Assembly: GCA_945883335.1 (NCBI GenBank)
Contig: CAMCXI010000004.1
Span: 140,254-204,253 of the forward strand
Length of the DNA stretch: 64,000 bases
Direction: 5' to 3'
Origin: Candidatus Methylopumilus universalis
Lineage (GTDB): Bacteria > Pseudomonadota > Gammaproteobacteria > Burkholderiales > Methylophilaceae
How positions within the stretch are numbered: position 1 is the first letter of the stretch; every line of letters begins with the position of its first letter. This document shows positions 35,277 through 45,414 of the stretch, piece by piece. The position numbers and the translations under genes were made by a program. The notes under the pieces are model-generated. The model did no database searches. It saw only the letters and a program-made list of their open reading frames with translations, and was not told the origin of the DNA.

Positions 35277-35592
35277 GCGGTCAGCTTAAAGCCTACATTT
35301 TTTGATTCACGCTGAGTTCAAGCTATTTTTGTCGCTTGGCATACTAAATTTGTGGTCAGCAACCCAGTATCAAGCTAGTCTAGTGTTTCAGAAAACCTCT
35401 GATGCGCTAGGCTAGTTTTTTATGGGATTACTGAAAAAATAATCCCGGATGGGGACGAGACAATGCCGCGGTTGTCTTCCGATTGTCATGATAGACCTTC
35501 AAAATAGTCGCCTGAATGAGAGGCTGGCTTTAAGAGTAATATAGCCGTCGGCATTCCACCTACATGATCAATAGAGATAGAAGCATCCTCAT
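35277..35592. other. intergenic region epsG-gmd
   Basis: This 316-bp gap splits the EPS cluster into two transcription units. It holds a terminator at 35375-35421, a second hairpin at 35424-35446 (GGGATTA / TAATCCC, 9-nt loop, no T tract), and presumably the gmd promoter, which I could not place. Confidence 0.6.
35375..35421 (+). terminator. intrinsic terminator after epsG
   Basis: CTAGTCTAG (35375-35383) pairs with CTAGGCTAG (35407-35415) over nine positions with one G-U. A small nested CAGA/TCTG stem lies in the loop and a T6 run follows. Confidence 0.7.
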
Positions 35593-36678
35593 ATGAATAA
35601 AGTTGCACTGATTACTGGAATTACGGGCCAAGATGGCGCTTACCTAGCCGAGTTTTTGTTAAAAAAAGGCTATATAGTTCATGGCATTAAACGTCGTGCC
35701 TCTTTATTTAATACTGATCGTATTGATCATTTGTACCAAGATCCACACGTTTCAAATCGAAATTTAGTCCTGCATTATGGCGACTTAACCGACTCCACCA
35801 ATCTCATTCGCATCATTCAACAAGTTCAGCCTGACGAGATCTACAACCTAGCGGCAATGAGCCATGTAGCGGTGAGTTTTGATACACCAGAATACACCGC
35901 CAATGCCGATGGCATTGGGACTTTGCGCATATTGGAAGCGATACGTATTCTTGGTTTGGAGAAGAAAACAAGGTTTTATCAAGCCTCGACTTCTGAACTG
36001 TATGGTTTGGTACAAGAAATCCCACAAAAAGAAACGACACCATTTTATCCACGCAGCCCTTATGCGGTTGCTAAGCTTTACGCTTATTGGATTACCGTTA
36101 ATTATCGTGAGGCTTACGGTATTTATGCATGTAATGGCATTTTATTTAACCACGAGAGCCCAATTCGTGGTGAAACGTTTGTTACGCGTAAAATTACCCG
36201 TGCTTTAGCTCGCATTAAGCTCAATCTGCAAGATTGCCTCTATCTTGGCAACATGGATTCTTTTCGTGACTGGGGTCATGCAAGAGACTATGTTGAGATG
36301 CAGTGGCTCATGCTGCAACAGGAAGAAGCCGATGACTTTGTGATTGCGACTGGCATCCAATACAGCGTGCGCGACTTTGTGAATATTGCCGCTAAAGAGT
36401 TGGATATTCATATTACTTGGCACGGTGAGGGTGTGGACGAAACTGGCGTGGATAACAATGGCAATGTGATTGTAAGAGTCGATGCGCGTTATTTTAGACC
36501 TACTGAGGTAGAAACTTTGCTTGGTGACCCTTCAAAAGCCAAAGAAAAACTAGGCTGGACACCTAAGACGACTTTTCATGAGTTGGTGGCCGAAATGGTC
36601 CGTGAGGACCTCAAAAGTGCAGAGCGTGATGAGTTAGTCAAAGATCATGGCTACTCTGCGTATGATTACCACGAATAA
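35593..36678 (+). CDS. gmd: GDP-mannose 4,6-dehydratase
   Basis: A 361-residue short-chain dehydrogenase of the extended type. The NAD(P)-binding [14 protein letters not shown] is at 8-21, followed by [18 protein letters not shown]. The catalytic elements include STSELYG (Ser/Thr and Glu near 130-137) and the YxxxK of [29 protein letters not shown] is diagnostic of Gmd. It converts GDP-mannose to GDP-4-keto-6-deoxymannose, the precursor of fucose, rhamnose (D) or perosamine. It overlaps the next gene by one base (TAATG), and together they make GDP-L-fucose. It opens the second half of the EPS cluster. Confidence 0.96.
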   Translation: MNKVALITGITGQDGAYLAEFLLKKGYIVHGIKRRASLFNTDRIDHLYQDPHVSNRNLVLHYGDLTDSTNLIRIIQQVQPDEIYNLAAMSHVAVSFDTPEYTANADGIGTLRILEAIRILGLEKKTRFYQASTSELYGLVQEIPQKETTPFYPRSPYAVAKLYAYWITVNYREAYGIYACNGILFNHESPIRGETFVTRKITRALARIKLNLQDCLYLGNMDSFRDWGHARDYVEMQWLMLQQEEADDFVIATGIQYSVRDFVNIAAKELDIHITWHGEGVDETGVDNNGNVIVRVDARYFRPTEVETLLGDPSKAKEKLGWTPKTTFHELVAEMVREDLKSAERDELVKDHGYSAYDYHE

Positions 36679-37625
36679 TGCTTAATCACCTAGACGCTAA
36701 CATTTATGTCGCTGGCCATCGCGGAATGGTGGGGTCGGCGATTGTGCGTCACCTAGAGGCTCAGGGTTACACCAACATCGTTACCCGCACACACGAGCAA
36801 CTTGATCTGCTTGATCAAAAAGCCGTCTTTGCATTTTTAGCGGAAACGCAACCAGACTATCTCTTTATTGCGGCGGCTAAAGTTGGCGGCATTCAGGCCA
36901 ACAACACTTACCGCGCTGATTTTATTTATCAGAACTTAGTGATTGAAGCGAATCTCATTCATGGGGCCCATCTTGCGGGTGTTCAGCGCTTGTGCTTTTT
37001 AGGCTCAAGCTGTATTTATCCGCGTGATTGCGCGCAGCCGATTAAAGAAGAGTATTTGCTGACAGGCCCGCTAGAGCGCACTAACGAACCATACGCCATT
37101 GCTAAAATTGCGGGCATCAAGCTTTGCGAAAGTTACAACGCGCAGTATGGCCGTCAGTATGTGTCAGCCATGCCCACTAACCTTTACGGCCCCAATGATA
37201 ACTATGATTTAGCCAATAGCCATGTCTTGCCAGCGCTCATCCGCAAAGCGCATGAGGCTAAACAAGCGGGCAGCCAAGACTTGGTTATCTGGGGTTCGGG
37301 GACACCTAAGCGTGAGTTTTTATATGTGGATGATATGGCGGATGCCTGCGTGTTCTTGATGGAAAACAATATCCACCAGGGCATTTATAACGTCGGCACG
37401 GGGTCTGACGTCACCATCCGTGAATTGGCTCACGTGGTCATGGAGGTCGTGGGGTTTGAGGGCGGCATTGTCTTTGATCAAACTAAGCCCGATGGCACCC
37501 CAAGAAAACTACTCGATGTGAGTCGATTAAAAACCTTAGGTTGGCAAGCTAAAACATCTTTAAAAGCGGGGATTCAGCTCGCTTATGCCGCCGCATCTTT
37601 TGTTAAAGAGGGTACAGGCGCATGA
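36678..37625 (+). CDS. fcl: GDP-L-fucose synthase
   Basis: A 315-residue 3,5-epimerase/4-reductase. The nucleotide-binding motif is [16 protein letters not shown] at 11-26. [22 protein letters not shown] (catalytic Ser and Cys), PYAIAKIAG (Tyr, Lys) and [13 protein letters not shown] are all diagnostic of Fcl/WcaG. It converts the Gmd product to GDP-L-fucose. Start and stop overlap its neighbours (TAATG with gmd, ATGA with xrtB). The polymer made by this cluster therefore probably contains L-fucose. Confidence 0.95.
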   Translation: MLNHLDANIYVAGHRGMVGSAIVRHLEAQGYTNIVTRTHEQLDLLDQKAVFAFLAETQPDYLFIAAAKVGGIQANNTYRADFIYQNLVIEANLIHGAHLAGVQRLCFLGSSCIYPRDCAQPIKEEYLLTGPLERTNEPYAIAKIAGIKLCESYNAQYGRQYVSAMPTNLYGPNDNYDLANSHVLPALIRKAHEAKQAGSQDLVIWGSGTPKREFLYVDDMADACVFLMENNIHQGIYNVGTGSDVTIRELAHVVMEVVGFEGGIVFDQTKPDGTPRKLLDVSRLKTLGWQAKTSLKAGIQLAYAAASFVKEGTGA

Positions 37626-38527
37626 GCAAGGCGACTTTGTTCGGTGGTTTAGTATCGGATTTCCGTCTGATCAAGCAACATTTGTTGGCGAATCCTGCCA
37701 TATGGTTAATGTGTGCAGGTTTGGCAATGATGTTTACGCCAACCTTATATGACTTATATTTTGTGAATGAATTATGGCTCGATGATCAACATTCACACGG
37801 GCCCATTATTTTGGCCATTTCGCTTTGGCTACTTTGGAAGCGCTGGCATGAAGCGCCTGATTTGTCGGGTTTGCAGCCATCTCCAGTACCCGCTTGGGCT
37901 TGCTTCATCATTGCGGGTGCTTTGTACGTGCCTGGCCGCGCATTAGATATTATCTACTTTGAAACGGGTGCTTTTGTTTGGGCATTGGCTGGGGTGATTC
38001 TCATGGCTGGCGGCACTAAGCTACTCAGCCTGTTGAAGTTCCCGCTATTTTTTATGCTGTTTATGATTCCATTACCCAACACGCTCATTGGCCCGCTTAC
38101 TGGGGCAATGAAGGAGGCAGTGTCTTTGGTGACGGTGACGATTTTAGGGTGGGCTGATTTTCCTGTCGCGAGAAATGGGGTCATTATCAGCCTTGGGCAA
38201 TATCAGCTATTGGTGGCGGATGCTTGCTCCGGCATGCGCACTTTATTTATGCTCGAAGCGCTTGGCATTCTTTACCTCAATTTAGTGCACTTTTCATCTA
38301 GGCTTCGTAACATCGTATTACCCATCCTGATTATTCCTATCTCATTCACCGCTAATGTAGTGCGTGTGATTGTGTTGTCGCTTATCACATACTATTTAGG
38401 CAGTGAAGCAGGGCAAGGATTTTTACATGGCTTTGCTGGCATGGTGCTTTTTGTGGCTGGGTTATTAATGATGTTAGGCGCAGACCATCTTTTACGTTTA
38501 TTGAGTGCAAAATTAAATGCGCGCTGA
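37622..38527 (+). CDS. xrtB: exosortase B (PEP-CTERM transpeptidase-like)
   Basis: A 301-residue protein with eight or so membrane helices. The exosortase catalytic set is complete: Cys202 in [14 protein letters not shown], Arg248 in [11 protein letters not shown] and His269 in [29 protein letters not shown] in the first loop is the usual family start. It should process PEP-CTERM proteins such as the one ending at base 166. Its place inside the EPS operon, just before EpsI, is the standard arrangement for XrtB and ties protein sorting to polysaccharide export. Confidence 0.92.
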   Translation: MSKATLFGGLVSDFRLIKQHLLANPAIWLMCAGLAMMFTPTLYDLYFVNELWLDDQHSHGPIILAISLWLLWKRWHEAPDLSGLQPSPVPAWACFIIAGALYVPGRALDIIYFETGAFVWALAGVILMAGGTKLLSLLKFPLFFMLFMIPLPNTLIGPLTGAMKEAVSLVTVTILGWADFPVARNGVIISLGQYQLLVADACSGMRTLFMLEALGILYLNLVHFSSRLRNIVLPILIIPISFTANVVRVIVLSLITYYLGSEAGQGFLHGFAGMVLFVAGLLMMLGADHLLRLLSAKLNAR

Positions 38528-39233
38528 GACAATCATGAGGCCTATTCAAAAGCCGCATCTTCAGCATTGGCTGGTATTACTATTCATGCTTGCCTGTACC
38601 CTCTTTGCTTGGTGGCTCACCCCGCAAGAAAAGTGGTTTGAGCATTTAGGTGAGCCGCAGTTTGAACAAATTATCCCACCAAGCTTTGCAGACTGGACGC
38701 AAGTTAGTGATGGCAATAACACGCTGATTGTAGACCCCGAACAGCAAGAAACTTTGGATTACCTTTATACCCAAATTGTGAGCCGCACCTATGTGCAGCA
38801 AAGCACGGGTCGCCGCTTAATGCTATCGCTTGCTTATGGCGATAATCAAACCTTTTCAAAGCAGCTGCACCGCCCAGAGTCTTGCTACTCATCGCAAGGT
38901 TTTAAAATTCAAGCATTACATGCTGAGCAAGTGCTAGCCAATAGCCGGTCTATTGAAGTGCAGCGTATGAATGCGCAAGTGAGTAATCGGCAGGAGCAAG
39001 TCAGCTACTTTATTCGAATTGGTGATCGTGTAATGAGTGGTCCACCTAGCAACATCAACTTAGCCCGTATGCACATGGGGTTAAAAGGCTATATTGCTGA
39101 TGGCTTGTTGTTTAGGGTCTCTGAAATATCAGATGACGACAAGGCCTCACATCAACTCCATGATCAATTTATCAATGACCTGCTTAAAGCGTTAGGTACA
39201 GAGCAGCAAGCCATGTTGATTGGGCAAAATTAA
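38517..39233 (+). CDS. epsI: EpsI family protein, exosortase B-associated
   Basis: A 238-residue protein with one N-terminal helix (HWLVLLFMLACTLFAWWL) and a periplasmic EpsI domain (about 35-225). It carries the family motifs IPPSFADWTQV, a QIVSRTY-like strand, the RPESCYSSQGFKI block with a conserved Cys, and YFIRIGDRVM. In many species EpsI is fused to the exosortase; here it is a separate gene overlapping xrtB by 11 bp. A second start at 38535 would remove the overlap. Its role with the sortase is accessory and biochemically undefined. Confidence 0.9.
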   Translation: MRAETIMRPIQKPHLQHWLVLLFMLACTLFAWWLTPQEKWFEHLGEPQFEQIIPPSFADWTQVSDGNNTLIVDPEQQETLDYLYTQIVSRTYVQQSTGRRLMLSLAYGDNQTFSKQLHRPESCYSSQGFKIQALHAEQVLANSRSIEVQRMNAQVSNRQEQVSYFIRIGDRVMSGPPSNINLARMHMGLKGYIADGLLFRVSEISDDDKASHQLHDQFINDLLKALGTEQQAMLIGQN

Positions 39234-39234
39234 A

Positions 39235-40326
39235 ATGGCTAGCTTACTCAATATTCTCTATCTTGGGCCGATCAGCGGTACTTGTTTAGATCGCGCGAAT
39301 GCTTTGCGCCGTTTAGGTCACCAAGTTAAACATATCGATTTACGAACACTCTTACCCAAAACTTCATGGGTGGATAAAGTCACTTGGCACTTAGGAGGCA
39401 ACTTACTGGCTCCTTTTTTGATACCCAAATTATGCAAAGCCTTAAAAGATGAGCAGTATGATCTGTGCTGGGTAGATGGTGGCGAGTGGGTCACGCCCAA
39501 AGTGATCAAGTTATTACGCCAACATGCCCAAAAAATCGTGAGTTATAGTATCGATGATCCCTTAGGCTTTAGAGATGGTGCAAGATATAAAGCTTATCGT
39601 CAGAGCTTATCTTGCTATGACCTTTGTGTGGTCATGAGATCGCAAAATGTTGATGAAGCCAAAGCATTAGGTGCAAAAAATGTAATGCGTGTGTTCATGA
39701 CTGCCGATGAGGTTACACATGCGCCAAGAGTTCTCTCTGACGCAGATTATAAAAAATGGTCCACGGAAGTACTTTTTGTAGGCACATGGATGCCAGAGCG
39801 AGGTTCTTTTTTACTCGAACTTATCAAGCTTGGTGTTCCTTTAACGATAAGAGGGTCGAATTGGCACAAAGCGCCAGAATGGGCGGAACTCAAAGCCTTT
39901 TGGATCGGTGGTTCGGTTGCGGGTGATAACTATGCCAAAGCTATTCAATGCGCCAAGGTTAATCTTGGCCTTCTTTCTAAGGGCAATCGTGATTTGCACA
40001 CAACACGCTCATCAGAAATCCCTGCCCTTGGTGGTTTGCTATGTGCTGAACGAACCATCGAACATGCCCAAATGTATGATGAAGGGACAGAAGCTTTGTT
40101 TTGGAGCGATTCAGATGAATGCGCTGCGATGTGCAAACTAGCCCTTGCTGATGAAACTGGTCGCCAAGCCATAGCAAATGCCGGCAAGCAGAGGTTGCAT
40201 CGGAATGGTCATTTAAATCAGAAGCTAATGCAGTTGATCATTGCTGGTGTTGATTTTTCTAAGATTACTAAACAAGTTTTTAACGCTAATTTAGCCCACC
40301 CAGAATATGTGGAGGTTGAGGGGTAA
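39235..40326 (+). CDS. CgeB-like glycosyltransferase
   Basis: 363 residues from ATG 39235; a TTG at 39220 overlapping epsI is the only longer reading. It has a GT-B fold: NILYLGPISGTCLDRANALRRLGH at the start, VSYSIDDPLGFRDG in the middle and, in the C-terminal half, VLFVGTWMPERGSFL, then RSSEIPALGGLLCAERT. The last motif is the nucleotide-sugar binding region of the CgeB-type/GT4-like transferases. It adds one sugar to the lipid-linked repeat unit; donor and linkage cannot be told from sequence. The next gene begins at the base after its stop. Confidence 0.82.
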   Translation: MASLLNILYLGPISGTCLDRANALRRLGHQVKHIDLRTLLPKTSWVDKVTWHLGGNLLAPFLIPKLCKALKDEQYDLCWVDGGEWVTPKVIKLLRQHAQKIVSYSIDDPLGFRDGARYKAYRQSLSCYDLCVVMRSQNVDEAKALGAKNVMRVFMTADEVTHAPRVLSDADYKKWSTEVLFVGTWMPERGSFLLELIKLGVPLTIRGSNWHKAPEWAELKAFWIGGSVAGDNYAKAIQCAKVNLGLLSKGNRDLHTTRSSEIPALGGLLCAERTIEHAQMYDEGTEALFWSDSDECAAMCKLALADETGRQAIANAGKQRLHRNGHLNQKLMQLIIAGVDFSKITKQVFNANLAHPEYVEVEG

Positions 40327-41484
40327 ATGAAAATTTCACTTTCAACTATAGGAAAATTTCATACATTCGATCTGGCAAGAGAGCTTTATGCTCGAGGTGC
40401 ATTAGCGAGTATTTTTTCGGGCTACCCTAGATTTAAGCTTAAAAATGAAGCGTTGCCCGATGCGTTAATAAAAAGTTTCCCTTGGGTACAAACCCCATAT
40501 ATGGCGTTTCCTTTTAGGCAGCATTTATCTAGATCTGTCATGAGAGAATGGGAAAATTTTTCAGCTACTACATTTGGTGATTATGTAGCTCGTAATTTGC
40601 CTGAATGTGATCTTTATGTTGGGCTCTCAGGTTCGGCTTTGCCAGCAGGCAAAAAAGCGCATCAACGAGGGGCTAGGTTTATCTGTGATCGAGGCTCATC
40701 ACATATTCGCGCCCAAGATGAATTATTACGGGAAGAACATGCGCTTTGGAATATACCTTTTGATGGCATTGACTCACGAACGATTGCTAGAGAAGAGTCT
40801 GAATATGAGGAGGCGGATTGTATTACGGTACCATCAACATTTGTTTATACAACCTTTGTTGAGCAGGGTGTAGCAGCGAGTAAAATAAGATTGCTTCCTT
40901 ATGGTGTTAATCTCTCCCGATTTCAACCAGTAGACAAACCTGACTCCCAACGTTTTGATATGCTTTTTGTAGGTGGGATGAGTTTGCGCAAAGGTGTGCA
41001 GTATTTAGTACAGGCTTATCAAAAGATTAAGCATTCTTCAAAATCGTTGACCTTTGTAGGGTCGCCATCAGCAAGCCTAATTGAAGCTTTAACTTCGCGT
41101 GGACTATGGCCAGAAGATGCAATTGTATTGGGGCATTTGCCTCAAACAGAACTTAAGCAGATAATGAGTCGTAGTCATGTTTTGGTTTTACCAAGTATAG
41201 AAGACGGCTTTGGTATGGTGATGGCGCAGGCCATGGCCTGTGGTTGCCCAGTTGTTGCAAGCAATCATACCGGTGCCGAAGATTTAATGACGAATTGCCT
41301 AGAGGGCTTTATTGTGCCAGTGCGCGATGTGAGCGCTCTGACGGACAAGCTTCAACAATTGGCAGATGAGCCGCAATTGAGGAGTGTAATGGGCGAAAAA
41401 GCCTTACAAAAAGTACAAAGCCTTGGAGGCTGGGGTGATTATGGGGATCATGCAATGAAAATCTATAAGGAGATAACGAAATGA
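40327..41484 (+). CDS. glycosyltransferase, family 4 type
   Basis: A 385-residue GT-B enzyme. The N-terminal acceptor domain (MKISLSTIGKFHTFDLAREL) precedes a C-terminal donor domain with MLFVGGMSLRKGVQYLV and the E-x7-E-type motif EDGFGMVMAQAMACGCPVVAS. RFICDRGSSHIRAQDELL in the acceptor half is typical of a subgroup found in EPS loci. Its base use is more AT-rich than gmd/fcl, the beginning of the locally AT-rich stretch. It overlaps the next gene by four bases (ATGA). Confidence 0.88.
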   Translation: MKISLSTIGKFHTFDLARELYARGALASIFSGYPRFKLKNEALPDALIKSFPWVQTPYMAFPFRQHLSRSVMREWENFSATTFGDYVARNLPECDLYVGLSGSALPAGKKAHQRGARFICDRGSSHIRAQDELLREEHALWNIPFDGIDSRTIAREESEYEEADCITVPSTFVYTTFVEQGVAASKIRLLPYGVNLSRFQPVDKPDSQRFDMLFVGGMSLRKGVQYLVQAYQKIKHSSKSLTFVGSPSASLIEALTSRGLWPEDAIVLGHLPQTELKQIMSRSHVLVLPSIEDGFGMVMAQAMACGCPVVASNHTGAEDLMTNCLEGFIVPVRDVSALTDKLQQLADEPQLRSVMGEKALQKVQSLGGWGDYGDHAMKIYKEITK

Positions 41485-42950
41485 AATCGATCCCTATGAA
41501 TCAATTCGACAACAATATGCAAAAGATAATTTTACTATTTGGCATGATTGAAATTATCATTGGTTTTTCTGGAGTGATCCTAGCTGACTTTTTTTCGATA
41601 TTTAATTTGTTGACGATTTTGTCTGGAGCTGCTGGCTTGATCGCACTATTTTTCTGTATTTTGCAACCCGCTAAGATTAAGTCTTATGACCTATTAGCAA
41701 TGGCCATGGTTTTAGCTTATGGTACAGGCACATTAAACTCATTGGTTATGTATGCATTAGATGGTATGGATTTGTTGAAACGCTCTAATGTTGAAGAGTA
41801 CTGGCTTACACGTACACTTGGTTTGGCCACTGCGGCTGCCGGATTTTTGCATGTATTAGGAAGGGCTGATAACAATAGTTACTTATTCAATGACTTTAGT
41901 ATAAATGAATCGGATAAAAAGCGCCTTTTATGGTTTGGTATCATTATTTTAACTTTAGTTCTAATTTACATTGCCACAGGTAAGCTAGGATTTATGGGTG
42001 ATGTTGGTGTCGCTAAGGGCTACGTTAATGTTGCACCGACCAGTGCAATTTTGTTGGACTTAATCCTACCTGTTGGAGCAGTTTTGTTGCTCGCTGGAAT
42101 GAAAGAAAACGATCCAAAAATTAAACTTATATTTACTGTCTTAGCTCTATCTTTAGTTATTGTTCAATTTGGATTTGGCCGAAGAGTTTTTGTATTTTCG
42201 GTGCTCATTTATACGATGGTTTTTTTCTTCACAGCTAAATCATTTCGATTGGTCTCTTTGAAGAATATAATAGTTTTTGTTCTCATAGGTATTTCCATTC
42301 AAGTTGTCACTACGTCTTTTTCGGTTCTACGAATTAGCACTTATGAAAATAAAAATCAGGAAAGAACAATTTTTGAAATGCTACCAGACGCAATAAAAGT
42401 ATATAGGGATAAGGACTTTTACCATGTGGATGAACAAATTCATAATAACTTAAGATCAAGGACATTTGTTTTGGAATATTTAGCGAGTATAGACAAGTCT
42501 CTTGAAACAATAGAGCCAACATACGGTAATAACTTGCTTAGAGCTTTAGTTGTTTCGATTCCCAGTGTTTTGTACCCATCAAAGTTCATAAATGGGCTAT
42601 TTATGACTGAGGAGCAATATATTAACCCCCACTTTAGACTACCCATGAAAGATAGCTCGAACTCAACGCTCACTGGTTCTTTATCTGATTTTGGAGAACT
42701 TGGGATGTTTTTCATCCCGTTTTTGTTTGCTTTTATTTATGCACGGGTATTATCAGTAAGTAGAAAACATATAAGTCGAATATCATCAATCTTTCTAGGA
42801 TTGTTATTTGCATATAAGCTATTGTCAATCGAGGGGGATATTACAGTATTTTTTGGAACTTTAAGGTTTTCGTTAATTTTTATGCTCATTCTATGGTTTG
42901 TGTTTAATTTCAATAAGAAAACCCTGCCTTTTAAATCAGCGCTTAATTGA
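41481..42950 (+). CDS. Wzy-like polysaccharide polymerase (multi-pass membrane protein)
   Basis: A 489-residue integral membrane protein with about 12 predicted helices and one large loop (about 275-385, NQERTIFEMLPDAIKVYRDK onward) between later helices, the layout of O-antigen and EPS polymerases. GFGRRVFVFSVLIY and GSLSDFGELGMFFIPFLFAF resemble the oligosaccharide repeat unit polymerase families. Wzy sequences are too variable for certainty, but the cluster contains Wzx, Wzz-type EpsF and no other polymerase candidate, so the role is assigned by topology and context. The gene is AT-rich compared with its surroundings. Confidence 0.7.
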   Translation: MKSIPMNQFDNNMQKIILLFGMIEIIIGFSGVILADFFSIFNLLTILSGAAGLIALFFCILQPAKIKSYDLLAMAMVLAYGTGTLNSLVMYALDGMDLLKRSNVEEYWLTRTLGLATAAAGFLHVLGRADNNSYLFNDFSINESDKKRLLWFGIIILTLVLIYIATGKLGFMGDVGVAKGYVNVAPTSAILLDLILPVGAVLLLAGMKENDPKIKLIFTVLALSLVIVQFGFGRRVFVFSVLIYTMVFFFTAKSFRLVSLKNIIVFVLIGISIQVVTTSFSVLRISTYENKNQERTIFEMLPDAIKVYRDKDFYHVDEQIHNNLRSRTFVLEYLASIDKSLETIEPTYGNNLLRALVVSIPSVLYPSKFINGLFMTEEQYINPHFRLPMKDSSNSTLTGSLSDFGELGMFFIPFLFAFIYARVLSVSRKHISRISSIFLGLLFAYKLLSIEGDITVFFGTLRFSLIFMLILWFVFNFNKKTLPFKSALN

Positions 42951-42989
42951 TAAATTAGTAATTAAAAATGAGTATGTGAGAGTGTTCAA

Positions 42990-43805
42990 ATGTCATGTGA
43001 GCTACTTTGTACGGGTTGGTATTCGTCTAACGAACCTAAAACATACCAAACCTTTGGTGACGAAAGTGTTCGTAATCAGTCATTTAGGTCATTATGGTGG
43101 CAGTCAGTAGATACATTTATACAGCCAAAGCATGTGCTAGTCGTTGACTCTGCATCACCAGTTAAACCGCATGATGATCTTTTTTCATCAACCAACACTA
43201 CTCAAATAGAATTACTCACAAACCCAGGTCACGCGCAAAACTGCACCACACATTACGCAGGTTGGATGGCATCTATATTAGTTGGATTGGATTTCTCACT
43301 GCTCAATGATGTAGATTTTTTCCTCTATGTCGAGCAGGACGCCTTAGTTTATGGAAAAGGCTTTGTGGAAAAAATTAAGCAAAAATTATTAAAAAGCGAT
43401 TTTGTTTTTGGAGATGGTGGCAAGTTTGCGGAAATTGAACAAGCCGTGTTTGCTGTAAACAAAAAAGGGATTAGAAAATTTTTATCTGCGTTGCACGACA
43501 TTAACTATTCAGACCGAGTGATTTCACCAGAAATCAAATTCATGTATGCCGCTTCATTATTAAAATCATCTGGACTGGCAGGCGCGTTGTCTTATAACCA
43601 GCCAAGACTAATGCGACGTCTTTACAATAAGTTATTTTGTCATGTGATGCCCATCGTTAAACAGTATGAATTGTTACCTTTTGGGTATGGCAGAGTTAGG
43701 CCGATTAATTTTGCCGACGAAAATTTTTATTTCCAGCAGGGCTCGGTTGATGAGATTAGTGCATACAAAAAACTGACCGGCTTCAACGATATGCTGAATA
43801 AGTAA
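42990..43805 (+). CDS. putative GT-A-fold glycosyltransferase, poorly characterised
   Basis: A 271-residue soluble protein I cannot place in a named family with confidence. It reads like a GT-A fold: PKHVLVVDSASP near the start, then FFLYVEQDALVYG (about 108-120), where the acidic EQD takes the place of the metal-binding DxD. FVFGDGGKFAEIEQAVFAVNKKGIRKFL follows, similar to the acceptor part of small sugar transferases. There is no signal peptide or membrane helix. Between the polymerase and flippase genes, a role in repeat-unit assembly is likely. The Shine-Dalgarno is weak (GAGAG). Confidence 0.55.
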   Translation: MSCELLCTGWYSSNEPKTYQTFGDESVRNQSFRSLWWQSVDTFIQPKHVLVVDSASPVKPHDDLFSSTNTTQIELLTNPGHAQNCTTHYAGWMASILVGLDFSLLNDVDFFLYVEQDALVYGKGFVEKIKQKLLKSDFVFGDGGKFAEIEQAVFAVNKKGIRKFLSALHDINYSDRVISPEIKFMYAASLLKSSGLAGALSYNQPRLMRRLYNKLFCHVMPIVKQYELLPFGYGRVRPINFADENFYFQQGSVDEISAYKKLTGFNDMLNK

Positions 43806-43833
43806 TGATTGTTCAGATAAAGAGTGATGATTA

Positions 43834-45354
43834 ATGACCGCCACCCAACGCTTTTTATCAGGTAGCGCTGCATCATGGGCGAGAATTATTGTTACATTGA
43901 TAGCACAAGTTGTGACTGTACCAATTTTTTTGAGTCATTGGTCAGTTCCGGAATATGGATGCTGGTTAATTATTCAGACTGTTCTCAGCCTTTCTAGTAT
44001 TTTTAGTATGGGGCATCAAAATTACTTAGGTTTTGAATTTCTCAAAATTGGTGAAAATCAGCCTAGAAAGCTTTCATTGCTTTTTTACTCATCCATACCT
44101 TTCGCCATTATTTTATCTTTTGTTGAGTTTATTGCTGTTGTTATTCTAATATACGCTGGCGCATTAGATTCTGTTTTTGATCCCCAAAAAAATATGGACG
44201 AACATTTACTGAAGGCGAGTTTTCTTGCACTTATTTTGTACTCTTTTTATTGGATTGTAGCTACAAGTGTAAGCGCATTAGCTGGAAGGGTTGTGGCAAC
44301 TTATGGTTATTATCCTCGAATGGCATGGTGGGCTGTGTTGATTGCTATTTTTGACACTACGGCTGCTGCAGTTTCAGTGATGCTTGGAGCAAGCTTGGGT
44401 AGTACTGTCAAAATACTTATCTTTGTAAACTTTGTAGTAAATATTCCTGTGTTTGTTGAATTATTCAGAATTTTTAAAAAAAATGATTTGGCTCCAGTAA
44501 TGCCTGATTGGAGTCTTGGGATGAAAATAATGATGGAATCTTGTGTGCTGGCGATAAGTTCGGTATTTGATCTTTTAAGGCAGCAGGGCGTGCGAGTATT
44601 TTTAAGTTCTTTAGTTGGTCTGGTTGAAATGACTGCCTTTTCAACAATAAAGACCTTAAGTAATGTAGCACTTCAAGGTATTGGAACAATTACGAACCCA
44701 ATGATGCCCGAATTAATGCGATATTTGCGCAATAAAGATCAATCAAGACTAGTTGGATCTATTGCTTTTGTTTGGCTACTTTCGTTAATTATAATGGGTA
44801 CTTGCCTAGTTGCTCTTCAGAGCATAATGCCAATTGTTTTTGCCCTTTGGACTCGAGGAAAAATCCATTATGATTCTAATTTATTTGCTTTATTTTCAGT
44901 TGGTTTGTTAATTTTTTCAACTTCACGTCCTGCTGCTGCAATTATTCAAGGTAATAATTTACTGAAAACACAGATTGTCAATTCAACTATTGTTGGGGTT
45001 ATTTGTATCGGGGGTATAGTAATTTTGACATCAACATATGGGATTGTTGGAGCCGGCCTTGCGCTACTATTGGCTGAGGTAGTTAGTACTATTTTATTAG
45101 TTTTTTGCGCGCAAAAGTGGCTGCAGTCTGTTTATTTAGTATGGCCGTGGCATCTATTTTACATAGCATTAGTTTCTTTAGCCGTAACTAGTGTTGCCAT
45201 TTTTTCAATTTCCATACTGCCAAAACAGTCAATTTTAATATTAGTTTTATCTACAATATTTAATTTATGTGTTGGCAGATATTTTTTTAGGTTCTTCCCA
45301 TTTGATGTTGCTACTAAAGTGCGCGGAATTCTTTTTCCACTTTTAGGTAAGTAG
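43834..45354 (+). CDS. Wzx-like flippase (polysaccharide transport MATE/MVF fold)
   Basis: A 506-residue membrane protein with about 12-14 helices (WARIIVTLIAQVVTVPIFL at the start; paired helices to the end) and the N-terminal features of the polysaccharide biosynthesis C/Wzx superfamily: SGSAASWARIIVTL, WSVPEYGCWLIIQTVLS. It should flip the undecaprenyl-linked repeat unit to the periplasm for the Wzy-like polymerase. The gene is AT-rich with long T runs, like the two preceding genes, a common sign of exchangeable serotype-determining genes. Confidence 0.85.
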   Translation: MTATQRFLSGSAASWARIIVTLIAQVVTVPIFLSHWSVPEYGCWLIIQTVLSLSSIFSMGHQNYLGFEFLKIGENQPRKLSLLFYSSIPFAIILSFVEFIAVVILIYAGALDSVFDPQKNMDEHLLKASFLALILYSFYWIVATSVSALAGRVVATYGYYPRMAWWAVLIAIFDTTAAAVSVMLGASLGSTVKILIFVNFVVNIPVFVELFRIFKKNDLAPVMPDWSLGMKIMMESCVLAISSVFDLLRQQGVRVFLSSLVGLVEMTAFSTIKTLSNVALQGIGTITNPMMPELMRYLRNKDQSRLVGSIAFVWLLSLIIMGTCLVALQSIMPIVFALWTRGKIHYDSNLFALFSVGLLIFSTSRPAAAIIQGNNLLKTQIVNSTIVGVICIGGIVILTSTYGIVGAGLALLLAEVVSTILLVFCAQKWLQSVYLVWPWHLFYIALVSLAVTSVAIFSISILPKQSILILVLSTIFNLCVGRYFFRFFPFDVATKVRGILFPLLGK

Positions 45355-45414
45355 TTTTCAGCTCTTTTAAATTTTTGATGTACAAATTTTACTTAGTTTG
45401 AAAAAGGGATTCTC

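Noticed and set aside
35483..35498. Fourth TGTCA-type operator before gmd
   Set aside because: The half-site TGTCATGA is present, but the second arm (TGACA at the 6-bp spacing) is missing.
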